Source: Forficula auricularia
Taxonomy: Eukaryota > Arthropoda > Insecta > Dermaptera > Forficulidae
DNA: 64,000 nucleotides
NCBI GenBank assembly: GCA_024734495.1
Contig: JALMQS010000816.1
Span: 9,429,631 to 9,493,630 of the forward strand
Direction of reading: 5' to 3'
The notes below the pieces were generated by a model, which saw only the letters and a program-made list of their open reading frames with translations, was not told where the DNA came from and ran no database searches. This document shows positions 22,757-36,143 of this stretch, piece after piece; position 1 is the first letter of the stretch; each line of letters starts with the position of its first letter. A program made the position numbers and the translations under genes.

Positions 22757-23397
22757 ATTAAATGAATTTAACTTTAAAGGACATCATAGATATTAGTTGA
22801 AATATTTTTACATTGCATATCAGAGAGGTTCGTCTCCTTAGGAATCGAACCCAAGCGCTAACTAAGCTTGCCGGGCCAGTAGCCAAACCCTTAAGACAAA
22901 TCTCTCTCTGACATGCAACATATATAATTATTATAGCTAGATTTTTCACTCCCTTCAACTCAAAGGGAATAGTGAAAATTCCTGCTAAACTGAAAAAAGT
23001 TTTCAGTGACGGACCCATGGATTTTACAGTGAAAACAAAGATTTAAGTATCTTTTTGGGTGTCTTTTTTTGAAAAAAGATGGAAATTATTTCAAAAATCA
23101 ACCCAGTATATAATATTATTAAATGAATTTAACTTTAAAGGACATCATAGATATTAGTTGAAATATTTTTACATTGCATATCAGAGAGGTTCGTCTCCTT
23201 AGGAATCGAACTTGGGTTCGCTTGGGCGCTAACTAAGCTTGCCGGGCCAGTAGCCAAACCCTTAAGACAAATGATGTGATGTCCTTTAAAGTTAAATTCA
23301 TTTAATAATATTATATACTGGGTTGATTTTTGAAATAATTTCCATCTTTTTTCAAAAAAAGACACCCAAAAAGATACTTAAATCTTTGTTTTCAATA
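22757..23397. repeat. Two foldback units carrying tRNA-like modules
   Basis: Module 1 (22783-22925, minus) and module 2 (23160-23270, minus) contain a perfect B box, gggttcgattcc, in a T-arm that pairs fully. The second module is enclosed by long inverted arms 23036-23150 and 23273-23397 (caaagatttaagtatctttt and complement). The segment 22757-22860 repeats at 23121-23215. A more complete unit is at 43813-44420. Confidence 0.75.
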
Positions 23398-23399
23398 TT

Positions 23400-25560
23400 A
23401 ATTTCATTTGTTATTTTTGTAATTTTTATTTTGACACTCCACTCATAGGCCTGAAAAGTTTCTTCGAAGTGTGCTCATTCTTATACCGAGGTCGAGCACC
23501 ATGAGACGAGAGTGGCTCACCCTTGACAATTAAATTAATACATTTAACGAAACGGAGCATGTGATTTCGTTTTCTTTGCATTTTCTCTTTACAATTTTTA
23601 TAATTTCATTCAGATGATTTACAAATATCAATAGAAAACAAAAATACCCCGAAATACCAATATACCAAGTCTTGATTATAATAATAATTCAAATATCAAA
23701 CTTGTTTTCCTAAAGTATAGAGTTTTCCTGAGTTTTAAGCATAAAGTTTTCTGTTTGCTTGGTTTTTTACTCTTTTAGCCAAGGGTATGTGTAGGCAGGA
23801 GTTCTGGGGAATTTCACGATGTGTTTTCTACGATTTTTATTTTTTTCTCTTCTTTCCCCTTTCACTAATGAATCATCTCATGTAATGCGTTTGCTAAGAT
23901 AAATAAAATTAAAATATTCTTTAAATTTGGCTTATAAAAAGTACTCATAGCTAAAACAATTATATTATTGAAAAGTTATTATTCTAACAAAAACAAATGC
24001 GTAAAAAAAAGGCCAAGTTTGATTAATAAAAACCGTTTGCCAAAAAAGTAGTGAGATTTAAGGTGCTGCCAAGTTCAATATCATCAATTTATTAAATGAG
24101 TCGAGAATATAGAAACTTATAGTAGGTAGGCATACATTATTTTTCTACATTTCATTACAATTTCAAAAAATTTTATTAACTAATAAAAATAATATAGAAT
24201 TATTTCTTCTACAATTATTGGTAGTTAACTAGTTGTTTATAGATAAATCAATAGTTAATTAGGTTCTCTTCCTATTTTTTCAATTTGAAAATAAATAAAT
24301 ATTTTGCTAAATTTTTATAATCATACAAATTATATTAGAAATAAAATATATCAAAATGTTAATGAAATTCTGTGAATGTATAATTAAAAAAAATTAATGC
24401 ATTGTTCACTTTAAAGAATAAGAATTAGGGTTTGCATTTTTCACTAAATCAAAGTTGTATTTTAAGATGAACTGCAAACAATCTTAAAAATATTTTCAAC
24501 GATATTATAAGTGACACGGAGATGAGTGTCCAAGCTGAATATAGATTTTGATTAATTCAACCTTCCAGCTGGCCGTTAAATTTTGGCAAAAAGGTGAACT
24601 TCCCCTTCTCTCCTATAATTTAAAAAGCTTAGCTTATTCATATTAATAACATCAGCAGATTGCTTCTTTTTATTCGAATAGCTTTTAATATTATTGTATT
24701 TTTAATAACTCTCAAAAAATTAATTATCGATGTAGAAAAATATAAGACGTGAGATAAAATCTGTATAAACGAACATACTTCAGATAGTATACATTCGGAC
24801 TCAGTGCTTGCCAAAGCTCAGTAGTCATGTGTGTACCAGGATTTAAACAAATATTTTTCATTATTTTTTAATCATTCTTCTTTTTCAGGCCTAAAAAAAA
24901 TCATTTACATTTTCAATTTACAAATATAAGAACTTTTATAATTAGCTTTTAGCTATAATTTTATCTTTACCAATAAGTTCATCTAGCAATATTTTAATCA
25001 AAATATGCTTATACAACTTAAATATGACTAAAAAAAATAAATCGAAAAGTGATAACCTGGCAAAGCACGTTGGGGTTCTATAATAGAGGGAGAGCGGTAA
25101 TGAGTAAAAACTTTGTAAAATAATAGCGCGTGTCTGTCAGAATAAAATTACATTTGATTCATTCTTAATATTTATCTTAACAGAAAAATAAACCTTTTTG
25201 TCAGCCTTTTTAAGATTATCAAAAAGCGAAGACTGCGATGCCCCTCGGTGGTCGGGTATAATGGGATAGTGGACGGATGGTCCCTAAAGAGGAGAAAGAG
25301 ATATCCTAACACGATCTAAGAAGACAAGAGATCGAGTTTTACAACAATGTACCAAACACCCCCCCCCCATCCCACCATGCATTTTACTCAGCATTCACAT
25401 CTTGCCTTCTATCATTCCTTCCTGTCGAATTAAATAGACGACATGCCTGTATGCAGGAGTTGGATAGGCATTCGATTGGTTATCGATTGTTATAGCAGGT
25501 AGCCACATAAACGATTAACCAATAAGTGACCCCCATGAAAATTAACATATAAATTATTTA
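23400..25560. other. AT-rich stretch without a recognised gene
   Basis: Holds a MITE fragment (24003-24115, same end as 15790) and a less AT-rich patch at 25225-25500 with a C-run near 25360. I see no exon with splice signals and a sensible frame there. Confidence 0.45.
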
Positions 25561-25569
25561 CAATTAAAA

Positions 25570-25612
25570 AGACTGATGATGAAAGTCAAACCTTCGAAAC
25601 TTTAGTCTCAAA
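25570..25612 (+). ncRNA. Hammerhead-like motif, PLE-A
   Basis: CTGATGA at 25573-25579, then a weaker stem II (GAAAG/CCTTC), GAAAC, TTTAGTC. The TATAGTC of other copies is changed to TTTAGTC. Confidence 0.5.
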
Positions 25613-25737
25613 CAAATAAATTCCATATTATATATATATATATAATTTTATTTATTTTCTTAGAAAGACGGACTAGTAAGAGAAATAAGTAGGTTATAAT
25701 GAAAGGCAGTCCATAAATTATTTAAATGTTATTCAAT

Positions 25738-25779
25738 TTCCGACGTTTCGGAGACTTCTTTTCTCTCCTTCTTCAGAGT
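25738..25779 (-). ncRNA. Hammerhead-like motif, PLE-B left arm
   Basis: On the minus strand CTGAAGA, A, GGAGA-loop-TCTCC, GAAACGTCGG. The facing copy at 26333-26371 has lost the first two core bases (ATGAAGA). Confidence 0.55.
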
Positions 25780-26512
25780 ATTGAATAGTTATTGATGGGT
25801 GAGTATAACTTGGTTCCCATTTGTCTCTCCTTTCAGTGATAGCAACAATATTACAATATTTTCCAACATTATACCATAAGTGTGAGGATTCATCAGATAA
25901 CCAAGTACACTTATGGTGGTGGTACACTAACGGAGTGTGGTGGCATCCCTCATCGCCCTGGGTATAGAAAAAGAATATACATGATATCACTTAGAGGGCG
26001 ATGAGGGGTTCTCTATTAAACTTTTATACTTTTAATAGTAGGACATATAGGGGGGCCACAATTAATCAATGTAAAAAAAATCAAACCCAGTGACAAGGGT
26101 ATTTTACCCAAGTCAATTAATGACCCGCCCTATGAAATTTTATCTTTATTATAAAATGCCACTGTATATATTATATATAACTAAATTTGTAACTTTTGTC
26201 TCTAAGAGGAGGCCCCCTCCTGCGAGGCCCAATAAAGAAAATATAATGTTGAAAAATATTGTAATATTGTTGCTATCACTGAAAGGAGAGACAAATGGGA
26301 ACCGAGTTATACCCACCAATAACTATTCAAAACCATGAAGAAGGAGAGAAAAATGTCTCCGAAACGTCGGAAATTGAATAAAATTTAAATAATTTATTGA
26401 CTGCCTTTCATTATAACCGAATTATATTTATATTATATATAGGTATATGTATATGTTTATTTACAACAAGCAGAGCTGACATCCTCATTGATTTCTATTT
26501 ATAATAATAATA

Positions 26513-27540
26513 TTTTTTGAAGATAAACAGTCTGCTCAAATAGAGCCATGGCTCGAGGTCAAAGAAATTATTTTTGTAAATAAATCGAGAATCTTAGTAA
26601 GTATATTGGAAAATAAATAATAAGCAATTGTGAAAATGATTTAATTTTATAAATTAAAATCAATAATTTATTTGTATTATAACGCATTTTAAAGATTTCA
26701 TGAAACAGTAGAATACACTTAAGAAGTTCTTTGAGAGCATTTGAATGGGTTTTTTAAAAATAACTCATTTATGCAAGGTAAAATCTCAAGTGAAAGTATT
26801 AGGAAAACTGTTCAAGAAAACATCATCTAACGCCTCCTAGTTATGTCCAACGTTAAAGTAAGTTTCATTTGTATTAGCTAGATGGCTGATGCGTCTCCTC
26901 TAAATTCAATGTAAAAATACTTTTTTAACACATGAGCCAAGTAAAAATTACGATTTTTATTTGAATTCATTAGTAGATTCAACTTTCTGAGCCTTTCTCT
27001 CTTAAGCTGATAAACACAATATTATAATAAATAGTCTTATTTATTAAGTATCAATTATTTATTTTTCATAACAGGAGGTGAACTTTATTGATTTTAAAAT
27101 ATCACAAAAAATATTAAGAATTATATCTTAGGATTGAATGAAACCAACACACTGTTCTACTGGTGATGGGAAGTTTTAAAGTATTCTCTACATACCAACT
27201 AACAATGAGAAATGAGGCAAGAAGAGTACTATGTATGTTTCTTCATTGACTCTTTTGAATCCTGAGGAAGAAACGTCGGTATAGAAACAATATTATAAGG
27301 GAAAAGTATTTAGAATAAATATTATTTTTTGGAAGCGCTCTCTTGTTTATTTCCGGACTGCCCTCATCCAATTCTGAGATATTAATATATCAGTTCGTCT
27401 CTAAAAAAAAATTTCTAACCTGTTAAGAAATATTTTCAAAAAACTAGTTCGTAATAGTTTAAATAATTATTTATATTAAAAAATAAAATGCCTATTGTTG
27501 ATTGATATCTAAAAAGATAAATTCAACTCGATCCACTGTT
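26513..27540. other. AT-rich stretch with a decayed PLE end
   Basis: At 27250-27420 the order cctgaggaag, gaaacgtcgg, ggactgccctcatccaatt and cagttcgtctct gives a PLE terminal repeat in which stem II of the hammerhead has been deleted. No gene otherwise. Confidence 0.55.
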
Positions 27541-28703
27541 TGACACATCGTAGGGCCGAGAAATAGATGTCGAAATTCGTTCATTTTGATGAGAATTTCC
27601 CTTTTAAAAATCTGCAATCTAGATGGTTTGAGCTTGTACTTCTCTTTTGATAAACAACCCAACTACTAAAATATCAAAAGTACAATAATCTCTTTCATTT
27701 CTTCTGGCATAGCACTGTTTGATTCACTCCCGCTAGGATGCGAAATAGTTCGCTGATGGTTGTCTATCCTACAGGCTTCTTCATTAACTCGCTTATGGAA
27801 GTTGACTTCTGATATCTTAATGAATTGGTTTTTATTGAAGTAATACTTCTTTTGGAGCGTTTGGATGAGAGTGAATTTGTGACCTGCGCACGCAGATGTC
27901 CCAAAAATTAACATGATGAAGTTGGCTACAGAATAGAATACATAATATATTCCTTTAAATGACTGCAAGGAATCTAATAAAACGTGTTGTTATTTTCAAA
28001 TTCAATAAGCCAGTTGATGTGGATGTGAAATATATTATTTATATTAATAATAAATTCTTAATAATTATATATTTATATATTATTTTTTTAAATAATATAT
28101 ATATTTATTATATAAATTTGTCAGTTACAACTGTGTAAAAACTTTGAGAGTGTTTTAAAATATTAGAGGTTAATTCTGTAAGTATTATATCTAGGATTAT
28201 TACTGGAGAGTTAATTATTACCAGAAGAACCTATGGATATAGCTTAGAATATTTTAAATATTTAAAAAATATATTTGACTCGTTCACATGATAATTAATG
28301 ATTGTTTATTTTGACTGTATAGTTATTTTTACTGAAATAAAACCTTTTTGATTAATTTTAATATTTTTCTTCGATCTTTACTGCAGTTTTGTTTTTTGAA
28401 ATTTTTTTTTAGACGCCAAAGAAGTATAACTTCTAACGCGTGTACATAAGTACACACACACTTTTTATGTTAATTGATTCAATGAACGTGTTAGGGAAGA
28501 TAGGTCATATATTTTCGAAAAACTTTTTTAAAATAAAAAAAATTGAAAAATAAAATATTGAATAATATATGGGGAATCACATTTGAAAAAATGAACTTTT
28601 GACCTATTTTATGAATACCGGAAATAATAGTCATCTTAGCAGGCCCTGTATAATATGGAGTCAATTTTTCGGCGTAAATTAAATACTTCGGGTCTGTCTA
28701 AAC

Positions 28704-29089
28704 CAGTGGTTCTTAACCTATGGGTCGCGACCCGAAATTGGGTCGCAAAGCATATTTTTTGGGTCGCGCAGTATCGTTAATTAAATATTTTACTTATTAT
28801 TACAAGTTGAAAAATATATTTTGGTTATTCAAAACTATAAAAAATGAAAATATGAAAAACAGGCTCTTTTTCATCATTAAATTAAATTTTTCTTAGATCG
28901 AAAAGTACCTTTGGTTATCTTAATTGTTACAAAATAATATTATATGTGAGTTAAAAAAGTCATCATTGAAAATTGAAGAAAATTTATCAAATATCGTCTA
29001 AAAAGGGTATTTTTGTGGGGGGGCGGGGGTCGCGATATGAACATATTTCTCAAATTTGGGTCGCAGCTTAAAAAGGTTAAGAACCACTG
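28704..29089. mobile_element. hAT-type MITE with perfect 8-bp target duplication
   Basis: Ends cagtggttcttaaccta and, reversed, cagtggttcttaacctt. Flanked by gtctaaac at 28696-28703 and 29090-29097. Both the CAGTGGTTCTTAACC end and the 8-bp duplication are standard for non-autonomous hAT elements. Interior has gggtcgcgacccg near the left end and its relatives near the right. Confidence 0.92.
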
Positions 29090-29269
29090 GTCTAAACTAC
29101 CACCAAAATATCAACTTTTCACGAATTGAGAGCACTAATTTATTTAAGTTTAATTAGAGCCATGTTTTGAGCCATATTTAACATAAATTATTTTTTATCT
29201 CAAAAACCGATAGAGATAGGTATAGGACAATATTAACAAAAAAGTATTTTAATAAAAGGGCGGTTCTAA

Positions 29270-29475
29270 AACCGTGTTAATATAGGGGGTGTTCCATTTA
29301 AAAAAATAAAGCTGCTACGACTTTTCGATGGAAGCCGAAACGTCACAATGCTGAAAATATTTTAGATCGATAGAACAGGTAAGAAAATGTAAGGTGCTAA
29401 ATTTTCAGAAAAATCCTGCTTTCCGTTTTTCATAAACGTCTAACGTGCTACCGACCGTGAATCACCCTGTATTTA
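29270..29475. repeat. Probable MITE, ends agggtgttcca / caccctgta
   Basis: Left tagggggtgttccattt and right gtgaatcaccctgta are inverted relatives. Solitary ends of this kind lie at 37988, 56150 and 61471. Confidence 0.5.
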
Positions 29476-30423
29476 CGACTTGTTTTAACTATGATGAAAA
29501 ATTAATGTGTTTAAGAATAAGAAAAATTAAAAAAAAATTGAATGTTTCTTATAATAATATCAGACAATTTAGTAAAAGAATAAGTCGCAAATATCATATA
29601 GTTACGAAACGTTCATTCAACATAAAACTCTGAATTCAATTTATTTATCCAATTTCCTAAGATCTCAACTATTTAGAGATATAAGGTTCCCAAAACTCAT
29701 ATTTTTAAACCAGAAGTTTTGAAGGTAAAAATTTGAAAAAGTTCTAAGTTGTTGGGAAGAAATAAAGTGTGTATCAGTAGAGTAAATTTAAAAATATATT
29801 CATTGAAATTAAACTAGTAAATTAAAAAACATCCCTTGATGCCTTGATTATTTATTGTCTAAAGGTTTGGAAACCTATTTCTCTATGCAAATCTTATCTA
29901 ACCAGTGCTTTTCCGAGATTATCTTTTTTTCCATTCAAACGCTCTGCGAGCTGCTTTGAATTTTTCAAAATAATTTCCAAACACAAATATATTTTTTGTG
30001 TATCTGTTGGTTTGTCAGTAAGTTTGAGTTTCCATACTCATGACTCATGATAACTAACTTACAATTAAAGAACAATGAATTTAGTAAGTAAGTTTTGCTA
30101 AAAGAATTTTTGTATATCTAGAACTCAAAGCTTATATTTATTATTTATCTGAAATAAACTCAAGACTCTTGAGTTGCCTTTGCATGGATATAGAACTAAT
30201 ATGATTTTACGATTTTAGCTTTATTACAGAAAAGTCAGAAAAAATCGAATCGTTAATGGTAAGTTGTTAAACTGTTTTAACTGTTTTACCTTAGTCCTTA
30301 TTGAGCTGAAATATGATTTAAAAGTTTGTATGTATTTATTTCCTGCAAAATTTGAAATTTTTTAGCTCAAACTTTTCTGGGTAAAAAAGTTTTCTAAATT
30401 ACCAAAATTTCGGAACCGTATTT

Positions 30424-30568
30424 ATTTATCGTTTTCCTCTCTTCCCTCTCTCTTCCCCCACCGAGGGTACTCACTCTAGTGTCGCGTGCAACAACGTCTT
30501 TGCGCCATCAGGACGACGCGAAGCATCGTGTTATAGTGATCTCCGAACCTTTTTTACTCATCTATCAG
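30424..30568 (+). other. Candidate 5' UTR exon 1 of a plus-strand gene
   Basis: A pyrimidine tract (30431-30460) is followed by a GC-richer stretch with CpGs from about 30470 to 30545 and a consensus donor, tatcag then gtgata, at 30568. There is no ATG-opened frame of any length. Read as a noncoding first exon, starting near 30475. It lies directly after the end of a duplicated block. Confidence 0.45.
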
Positions 30569-30996
30569 GTGATATTTTTTCCCAAATTCAATATTTTAAA
30601 CAAATTCCTATTTCCTATTCCTATTAGTTTATTAATAAATATAATTTAGTAGTAAAAATGCAGTTTTTTTAAATTCTACTTTCTATTATTTTAATTATTA
30701 TTAATGTAGTATATTTATATTTTCAACACTTAGACTATTTAACGATTGCATTGAATAACTTCAGATTCATGAACTGATCTTAGCTCCAAAAATTAACCAG
30801 AATACATGTTTGTTTATTATTAATCCCACAAACAAATTTTTGAATTAAATAATTGGTTTCTTTGTTTAAGCATATTTTATATTAATATCGTTTTCTAATT
30901 ATTTATTATATCTATTTAATTAATTATAAAATATTAAATTATTATATTTTATTTTTTAATACTATGTTAGAGAACGTACACAAGGGTGGTTTATAG

Positions 30997-31229
30997 CAGG
31001 GGTTCCCAAACTACGGCCCGCGGGCCAAATCCGTGAAAAATCCTTGAAACTTTTCCATCCGGCCTGCGGCTACTACAGAATTAATTCATAAATATTCACT
31101 ATATTAAATATTAATGCCATATAATAGCGGATTATTGATATAATTTTCGTATAATATGTTATATACGGCACACCTATTGTTTTCAATGATTACATGTGGC
31201 CCTATTTCTAAAAAGTTTGTTGACCACTG
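30997..31229. mobile_element. hAT-type MITE (caggggttcccaaac / cagtggtcaacaaac ends)
   Basis: Imperfect inverted ends and near-perfect 8-bp target copies, gtttatag at 30989-30996 and gtttttag at 31230-31237. Interior ctacggcccgcgggccaaat is typical of this hAT group. Confidence 0.85.
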
Positions 31230-31237
31230 GTTTTTAG

Positions 31238-32702
31238 GATCCGGCTTTCCTTCTGAAATCATCTAGTATTCTAATATACACTATTTTATATTTAAATTTA
31301 AATCCACTAAAATCTATTATAAAAATATATTATTACATTACTTTTATTTTAATATTTTTATTTTTATTATAAATGTATTTTTAATTAGAAAAATATTTCC
31401 ATTACAAGCCAATTTCAATGTGATTCTAAAAGCATGACTAGGAGTAAAGAATACGCCAAGAGCCTACTTCTATTTGCTCACCCATCTAATCACTAACCAC
31501 ATCATTTTTATCCTAACATATACATCTCAGAATCAGAAACTTTAAATTTAATATAATTATTATCTTATTCTAATTGATTGTATGATAATTTATATAAAAC
31601 TAAATAACTTTTTATTCACAAAACTTTTACATCTTTATCGTTAGTTTTTGGACTGGGAACCTTTTTAAATATGTATTTAATTATATGTAGAATTATACAC
31701 ATATATAAAGCGACCTTATAATAATACTATATATATTTGTCTAGATTAATTTGTAACAATGCTCAGAGAATGCTGCCGACAGGGAGCGCTGATGCCGTCT
31801 GTATATTTGCGGCAAATTTGAAATATAATTGTAATTGTAATTTGAAATGAAAGACTCCTATTGATTTTAAATTAAGAAACTTTAAATATATTGATAATTA
31901 TTCCTCCCCCCTCACCACTCAAAAATTAAATATTCAATTCGCTTTTCTTTGCGCACAGAAAAATTAATTAATCACATCTTATTTGATTTATATTTTATAT
32001 ATTATTTGTTTATTTTTTAATAATTTGCCACTTTTTTATAATTTTTTAAAAATCTAAATTTTGTTATTCTTATTTTTGGATTTTTACAAAATTGAACGAC
32101 TTAAGACAAGCATGCCCGAGTTTCTCATGGCAATACTGGATGGAGCAGGCTGTCATATCAGACAAACAACACCTGATCTCTTTTAAATATTTTGAGCCTT
32201 ATATCCATTATCGAATTTTAAAAAAATGATATAATATAATTGTCCTCCTCACACGATCCCACTTATTTAAATAAATCTATTTCCACACAAAAAATATCAC
32301 AATGCTGTAGATTATAGGAAAAAAAATACTTCCAGATTCATATCTAGAGCCTCATTTCTGTAGCTGTGTCAGGACGAAAATGAGGCGAAACTTTTAAGAG
32401 ACTATGTATTTTCGGGAGTTTACAGGTATACATTTGGAGTGTGGTGTTTTAAGAGGAATAAAATTTTTGGACCGTGACGCCGCCCGCCAGGGCACCAGCC
32501 TGGAGGGCCGAGCTTCGAAGGCGTGCCGAAGGCACGCACGAAAAGCTCGTATATTAGAATGGAATTAGATTTATTAGGGAGAGATTGGAAAACGAGTTCC
32601 AACTTGTTTGCACGAATTCGAATAAATTTTAAATTGGATTTTTATAAAAATTACCTTTTAACTATTAGGAATTTGTACAATATCTATTACTCTCTATTGC
32701 AG
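31238..32702. other. Intron-like AT-rich stretch with a GC-rich island at 32455-32560
   Basis: The island contains a perfect 7-bp hairpin, gcgtgcc-gaa-ggcacgc, at about 32520-32538. It may be a repeat fragment. No gene seen in the rest. Confidence 0.4.
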
Positions 32703-32858
32703 AGTTCAAAGTCCACTCCCCACTATGAACCCATGGTTCCCTGAGCCCGTGTGTTTGGGACTTTGAACCCACACCAGCCAAAAACGACGCTCACCAGAAA
32801 GGACTCGCTCAAGGGAGGAATCTCCAGTGGCTAAGGCTCGCGGTCCAGCGACTTCCAG
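32703..32858 (+). other. Candidate exon 2 (5' UTR) of the plus-strand gene
   Basis: Bounded by acceptor ctctattgcag and donor cttccag-gtgaga. 156 nt, clearly GC-richer than both flanks. All three frames carry stops upstream of the ATG used in exon 3, so it is read as leader. A frame open from the middle of this exon continues in phase into exon 3, but has no ATG. Confidence 0.55.
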
Positions 32859-33090
32859 GTGAGATTATTTGCAATTTTTGAAACTTTGCCTATTCTAATG
32901 ATCTTTTATTTATATATTTATATCACAGTTTGAATAAAATATTATATTATTTTAATAATGTATTAAAGTTCCAAATTTTGCTACTTATTTAAAAATATAA
33001 TTACGAGTAACATTTAATATGTCATAATGTAAACTACATATATACCTAAATATAAAAATTTACTATATATTTATTTATTTTTACTTTCAG

Positions 33091-33165
33091 CTGACTCCAA
33101 CTCAGAATACAGAGATCAGTACTGGATGAGCCGAACCCTCCAAGAATCTGCTGGGATCTCGAAAG
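33091..33165 (+). CDS. Exon 3 of a small unrecognised protein gene (ATG at 33126)
   Basis: Acceptor ttactttcag and donor aaag-gtgagt bound a 75-nt exon. From the ATG at 33126 it encodes MSRTLQESAGISK plus one base. That base joins in phase with the exon at 42275 to continue EEEEANNN. Downstream the two-exon frame is 54 codons with a stop. The protein is hydrophilic and acidic in the middle, has no signal peptide or membrane segment, and matches no family I know. The link between the exons is inferred from matching phase, not from transcript data; the intron would be 9.1 kb. Confidence 0.5.
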
Positions 33166-34167
33166 GTGAGTTTTTGAAAAAATTTAATTATTTTCTTAAT
33201 ACTCAAAATTTTATTATACGGTACGTTCGACAGGAGAAACTTATAGTATTTTATTTTTTATATTTTACATAATTGACCTCAGGAGCTACATGAGCATTGA
33301 CACTGTGGGGATACTAAATTCAATAGATTCGAAAATTTCAATTTTTTTTCTTTTTCTTTTTTGATAAATATGAAACACGTCAAGAAAATAAAACTTAATT
33401 ATATAAAATCTTCTCATTTGATTATGAATGGTCTATTTCGAAAAAAATTTCAAGATCATGTTTCAATTTATCATAAGCTTAAAATGAATAAAATATCGCC
33501 TTTTTAAAAAAATCAAAAAATATGTTACACAAAGAAATAACGTTATAATTTATTTACAACGCAATTCAAGAGGACATTATTTTAGGAGATTACTATTTTC
33601 ATATAGGTAGAACAAATAGTGAAACCAACTTAACTTTTTAGCTGGTGAATTATTTCGACTCAAATTTTATACAAATAATTTGATGAATAAGGTCAATTTA
33701 ATCAAAGATCTTAGTAGATAATTATGTATATATTTTATGTCAGAGGGTTATTTTTCAAAATTAAAACACTCATATGTATGGATTAATTTTCAAATTGAAA
33801 ATCCGAGTGTTATGGTAATTTTTTTTATTATATATCATAAGGGTTTATTTTGTATTTTATATTAAAATTAGTAATATAGTCATTCCATTCATATTCAAAT
33901 TTCGAAAATTTTCATAAATCGAAACTCTCAAAATATTCTAATTAAAAATATGGTTTGCCTGTATCTTTATATTTAGAATAATTTGACTGCAAAATTTTTT
34001 AACAATAAAGATGAAATGTTCGGGTAAAAAATTTTATAACGTCAGACAAGGTTTCATCTCAGAGGTCAAGTTACGTGCCTGGATTGCATTTTTGGCATTA
34101 GGGTTCCCTTCCGAAGAAGGGAATATAACCATTCTGACATATAATACATAGAAATCATTCATATCCT
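33166..34167. other. Intron-like stretch, nothing recognised
   Basis: AT-rich with no repeat or frame that I can support. Confidence 0.4.
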
Positions 34168-34612
34168 CGCGGATTAGGTAAACTGCTCACAAATTGAAGT
34201 GAACCACTTACAAAAATTCAGATTTTTTAATGGTAATTAATTGTTCGACTTGTCAGTGGCTTAGAGAACATAGCTGGCGCCCGGGGCACGACACTTTATT
34301 GGAGCCCCCCCTCCAGAAACACATAATATATTAATTTAATATAATCTTGTTCGTCTTGGAGACCATTTAGCGCCCCCCTCTGCGAGTGGCATCCGGGGCC
34401 ATAATATACCCCTTTGCACCCCCCCCCTCACTATGGCACTGCGACTTGTAAAGAATAAATTGTTGCTTTTAACACTCGTTCAGGTGTCTATTTTTAACTC
34501 AAAACCCATTACAATTCAATAAATAAGGTTTTAAAGTCGAACAATTAATTACCATTGAAAAATCCGAATTTTTGTAAGTGGTCCACTTCCATTTGTGAGC
34601 AGTTTTGTTGTC
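34168..34612. mobile_element. Foldback MITE with about 80-bp inverted ends
   Basis: 34168-34254 and 34536-34612 are inverted copies (aactgctcacaaattgaagt and complement; gtaattaattgttcgact). The centre carries C-runs (34304-34312, 34418-34428). No coding frame. Confidence 0.8.
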
Positions 34613-35527
34613 AACCTTTTGTAATTTGCTTTGATATATGGTTTGGTCTTATGTTTAAATTTAGAAACTCCTGACTGCTTGGTTTTTCATGGAATGATTA
34701 AATTTATGGACATTATAAGCTATAAGCGAGAGAAAAGTGAAACATTATTATTTAGCCAAGCTTATGAACTTGTATTGAGAAAATAATTTTCAGCCATATG
34801 AGAAGTCCAAATCGTGCGAGTTGATTCCAGAAAAGACTAGTCCCAGAGTCGAACTTAACTGCTTTGCTAACAGATTATATTAATATTTACTGTATAGATA
34901 TATATTTTCATACGATTTCTACACTTCTATACTGATATTTTTTGATTGAAAAAAAATATATTTGATTAACAATCTTTTTTTATACTGTGCCTATCAAACT
35001 TATATTTTTTAAAATCTCGAGTTGAAAGTTAATTTGATTTTAGAAAATTCTGATTTTGTCAAATTACGCCTAGCTCAGAAGTAGGAACTTGCGAACTGAA
35101 AAATCCCTTGGTCTTTCAACAAACTTTTCCCACCGTATTTGAAAACAAAGATATCGAAACGTTGTCCATTTTGATGAGATTATCTCTTTAAAAGTCTGCA
35201 ATGCAAGCTTGAACTTCTCTTTCGATAAACAACTCAACTACTAAAGTATCAAATATACAATAATTTATTTCATTTCTCTTGCATGGTTTCTCTTGCATGG
35301 TTTGTTTCCCTCCCACTAGGGCGCCCACACTCCCTTAGTTCGCTGCTGGTTGCCTACCCTACAGGCTTCCCCATTAACTTGCTTATGGAAGTTGCCTTCT
35401 GATATCTTAATGAACCGATTTTTATTATGTTAATTGCTTCAATAAACGTATTATGGGAGTTAAGTAATATATTTTTGAAAAACTTTTTTAAAATAAAAAA
35501 TAAAAAATTTTAAAATGTAAATACCAT

Positions 35528-36096
35528 ATAGGGTGACCCAGCCAGTAGTTGATCAAATAACGCCGATGCTACGCTATTTTTATCACCCAGCTTTCATTTT
35601 AAATCTTAATAGAAAACTCACACCATAATAACAATTTCTTATATGTGTCCAATCATAGGAGAATATAAAATTCAGGCCTTATTAAACAGCATAAACAATA
35701 GAATTAAAAAAAAAATGTTCCAATAGTTGATTGGGCGAATCCAATTTTTGATCAAAGTCAAATCCAATGATTTCAAAGGAGGTAAAATAACGCAGTTTGA
35801 TAATTTTATTTATATTTTATTTTATTATTATTTATTTTTTTATTATTTTTTAAGAGACACAATGGAAATTAAAAAATTACATTTTTTAAAAGTATTACAA
35901 CTCATGAACCGAAAAAAGATTTCTTGTTTTGCTGGTTTTAGTTGGTTCTTCGATATGTGAAACAACCTGAGTTGACAACATTTAAATCATAAATAACTAT
36001 ATATATTTTTCAATGGGCCAGAGAAAATAGTTGTTTCCGACTGAAAATGACACGGAAATTTGAACATTCGATCAACTACTGGCTAGGTTACACTAT
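35528..36096. mobile_element. MITE with 27-bp inverted ends
   Basis: Left atagggtgacccagccagta and right, reversed, atagtgtaacctagccagta. TA present at both edges. The 77-residue frame inside (35727-35960) is low-complexity and not a transposase. Confidence 0.7.
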
Positions 36097-36143
36097 TACG
36101 CAAAAAAAAAAAAAAAAAATTGAAAAATAAAAATGTCTTTCAT

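Larger units (their letters stand above)
25560..26512. mobile_element. PLE-B inserted into a PLE-A copy
   Basis: Left PLE-A part has a hammerhead (25570-25610) and the tail aaacaaataaattcc; the right part resumes at about 26412 with gtttatttacaacaagcaga. Between them is PLE-B (about 25640-26408): two inverted arms containing ggttataatgaaaggcagtc and a hammerhead each, around a 360-bp centre. The interruption shows PLE-A is the older insertion. Confidence 0.75.
27540..30423. repeat. Segmental duplication, copy 1 (copy 2 at 35130-37690)
   Basis: Colinear matching blocks: 27610-27850 with 35190-35425; 28462-28560 with 35427-35520; 29665-30423 with 37073-37690. Example shared strings: tatggaagttg, catatttttaaaccagaagt, aagactcttgag. 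Spacing differs because each copy received its own insertions. Copy 1 ends where the 30.4-kb promoter-like tract begins. The 100-residue frame at 27666-27968 (minus) falls in a duplicated block but is not kept open in copy 2. Confidence 0.8.
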
